Origin: Chaetoderma sp. LZ-2023a | Taxonomy: Eukaryota; Mollusca; Caudofoveata; Chaetodermatida; Chaetodermatidae | Assembly (NCBI GenBank): GCA_034401795.1 | Contig: CM067370.1 | Span: forward strand, 59,746,369 to 59,810,368 | Direction: 5' to 3' | Length of the DNA: 64,000 nucleotides | Shown: positions 63,219 to 64,000 of the stretch, in pieces | How the letters are laid out: every line of letters starts with the position of its first letter | Position numbering within the stretch: the first letter of the stretch is position 1 | Notes under the pieces: model-generated | What the model saw: only the letters and a program-made list of their open reading frames with translations | Told to the model about the DNA's origin: nothing | Databases searched by the model: none | Made by a program: the position numbers and the translations under genes

Positions 63219-64000
63219 TGAGTATTTTAGCTATAAGGATTAGAAACTCAAAACCAAAATAAAAGGAGAGGGAAGGTTGTCATACAGACCACCCACCAAG
63301 ATAATAAACCAACGTTGGGCAAAACCTTAAATGTTAATAAAGTGCAAGGCTGATTATGACGTCATAACTTCAAAAATAAGAAGTTAAATCGATCCGAAAC
63401 AAACATCCAGGTGTAATGACGAATTGTATTCATATCCAGAGCATCTTAACTGGAAAGGATAGTGGATACAGACTATACAAACATCAGATATACAATGATA
63501 AAATGGCAGCAGATTTTCTAAATATTTTCAAATAAAATTGAAGTGCCTAATATCATAACTAGATCTCATGAACTGGAAACTCCACCAACTCTATGACCTC
63601 TTAACTCTGTCCACCTATAAGGGGAAGGAAGTGGACCAAGAGGGCAAAGTGAGAAGACCTTCTTCCGAGGCCTCCAACTCACTGGGCATAGATTTTTGGT
63701 TAGATAACCTAACAATGTTAGTAGGAAATGGAACCTTGGTGGAGAGAAAAACAAACCCTCTGACGATGTGCTGTCCTGTTCAATCATAGATAGATACCTG
63801 TGGACATAAACACAAAGAGAGATTTGTATTTCATAGCACCATAATAGAAATAAACCAGTTTTTTTAGGTGCGTAACACGTTAAACGCGAGTCCCGGAAAC
63901 ACATTACAACGGAACAAAACTCGCTAATGTGTAGTAGAAATGACCTGATAATTTGCCCCTGTTTAAGACTTTATGCTCGGCCTCAATGTGGCGCAGGGGT

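Larger units (their letters stand above)
61338..64000 (-). mobile_element. Outer DIRS element, 5' half (extends past window)
   Basis: A minus-strand leader (63220-64000, collinear with 54640-55399), a shortened gag, and pol up to the insertion point of copy C. Its left terminal repeat would begin about 150-350 bp beyond the window end. Confidence 0.92.

Overview
This is a repeat-dense animal nuclear genome window. Introns with GT/AG borders, SINE/LINE/Penelope/DIRS/Ngaro debris and tandem arrays exclude a bacterium. The repeat style points to a marine bivalve or related mollusc: dispersed units capped by 'CTCACCTGG...CCAGGTGAGCTAA' next to 'GGCCCAAGGGGCCT', and arrays full of 'AGGTCAAGGTGACC'-like text. 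The organism is an inference, not read from a marker gene.

Host genes. Two were found. At 6092-6655 (+) lies the last coding exon of an ABCB-type ABC transporter with a long serine-rich tail. On the minus strand, five exons of an SRR1-like (SRRD) gene run from 50805 down to 29533 (50228-50805, 44583-44681, 37486-37643, 30700-30745, 29533-29724). All junctions are GT/AG and phase-compatible, and the 5' end is missing. Its introns carry most of the middle of the window: foldback elements, satellites, and a family of units (E1-E7) built from three diverged subrepeats.

Tyrosine-recombinase retrotransposons dominate both ends. At 1-3604 is the 3' part of a DIRS element (copy A). At 54308-61337 is an almost complete DIRS element (copy C). 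It has a left inverted terminal repeat, leader, gag, an RT/RNase H/methyltransferase-like pol, an overlapping tyrosine recombinase ORF, an internal complementary region (ICR) and a right inverted terminal repeat. Copy C sits inside, and in opposite orientation to, an older minus-strand DIRS whose halves are 61338-64000 and 51751-54307. A decayed Ngaro-like element (10729-15392, minus) shows the split direct-repeat order A1-ORFs-B1-A2-B2.

Other mobile remnants are a LINE fragment (27030-27925), a 184-bp insertion with a 12-bp target duplication (20799-20982), and two Penelope-like GIY-YIG fragments. Each GIY-YIG fragment is followed about 480 bp downstream by a degenerate C2H2 zinc-finger pair (25900-24807 and 42062-41340). 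That repeated pairing is one of the less expected observations.

How the parts relate. In DIRS copy C, gag and pol share one reading frame and are separated by a single TGA. The recombinase is read from a second frame that stays open across the whole RT/RNase H region. The ICR is complementary to the two element ends joined head to tail, as expected for a circular replication intermediate. Every pol copy seen is damaged, but copy C's recombinase ORF looks intact. No tRNA, rRNA or CRISPR was seen.
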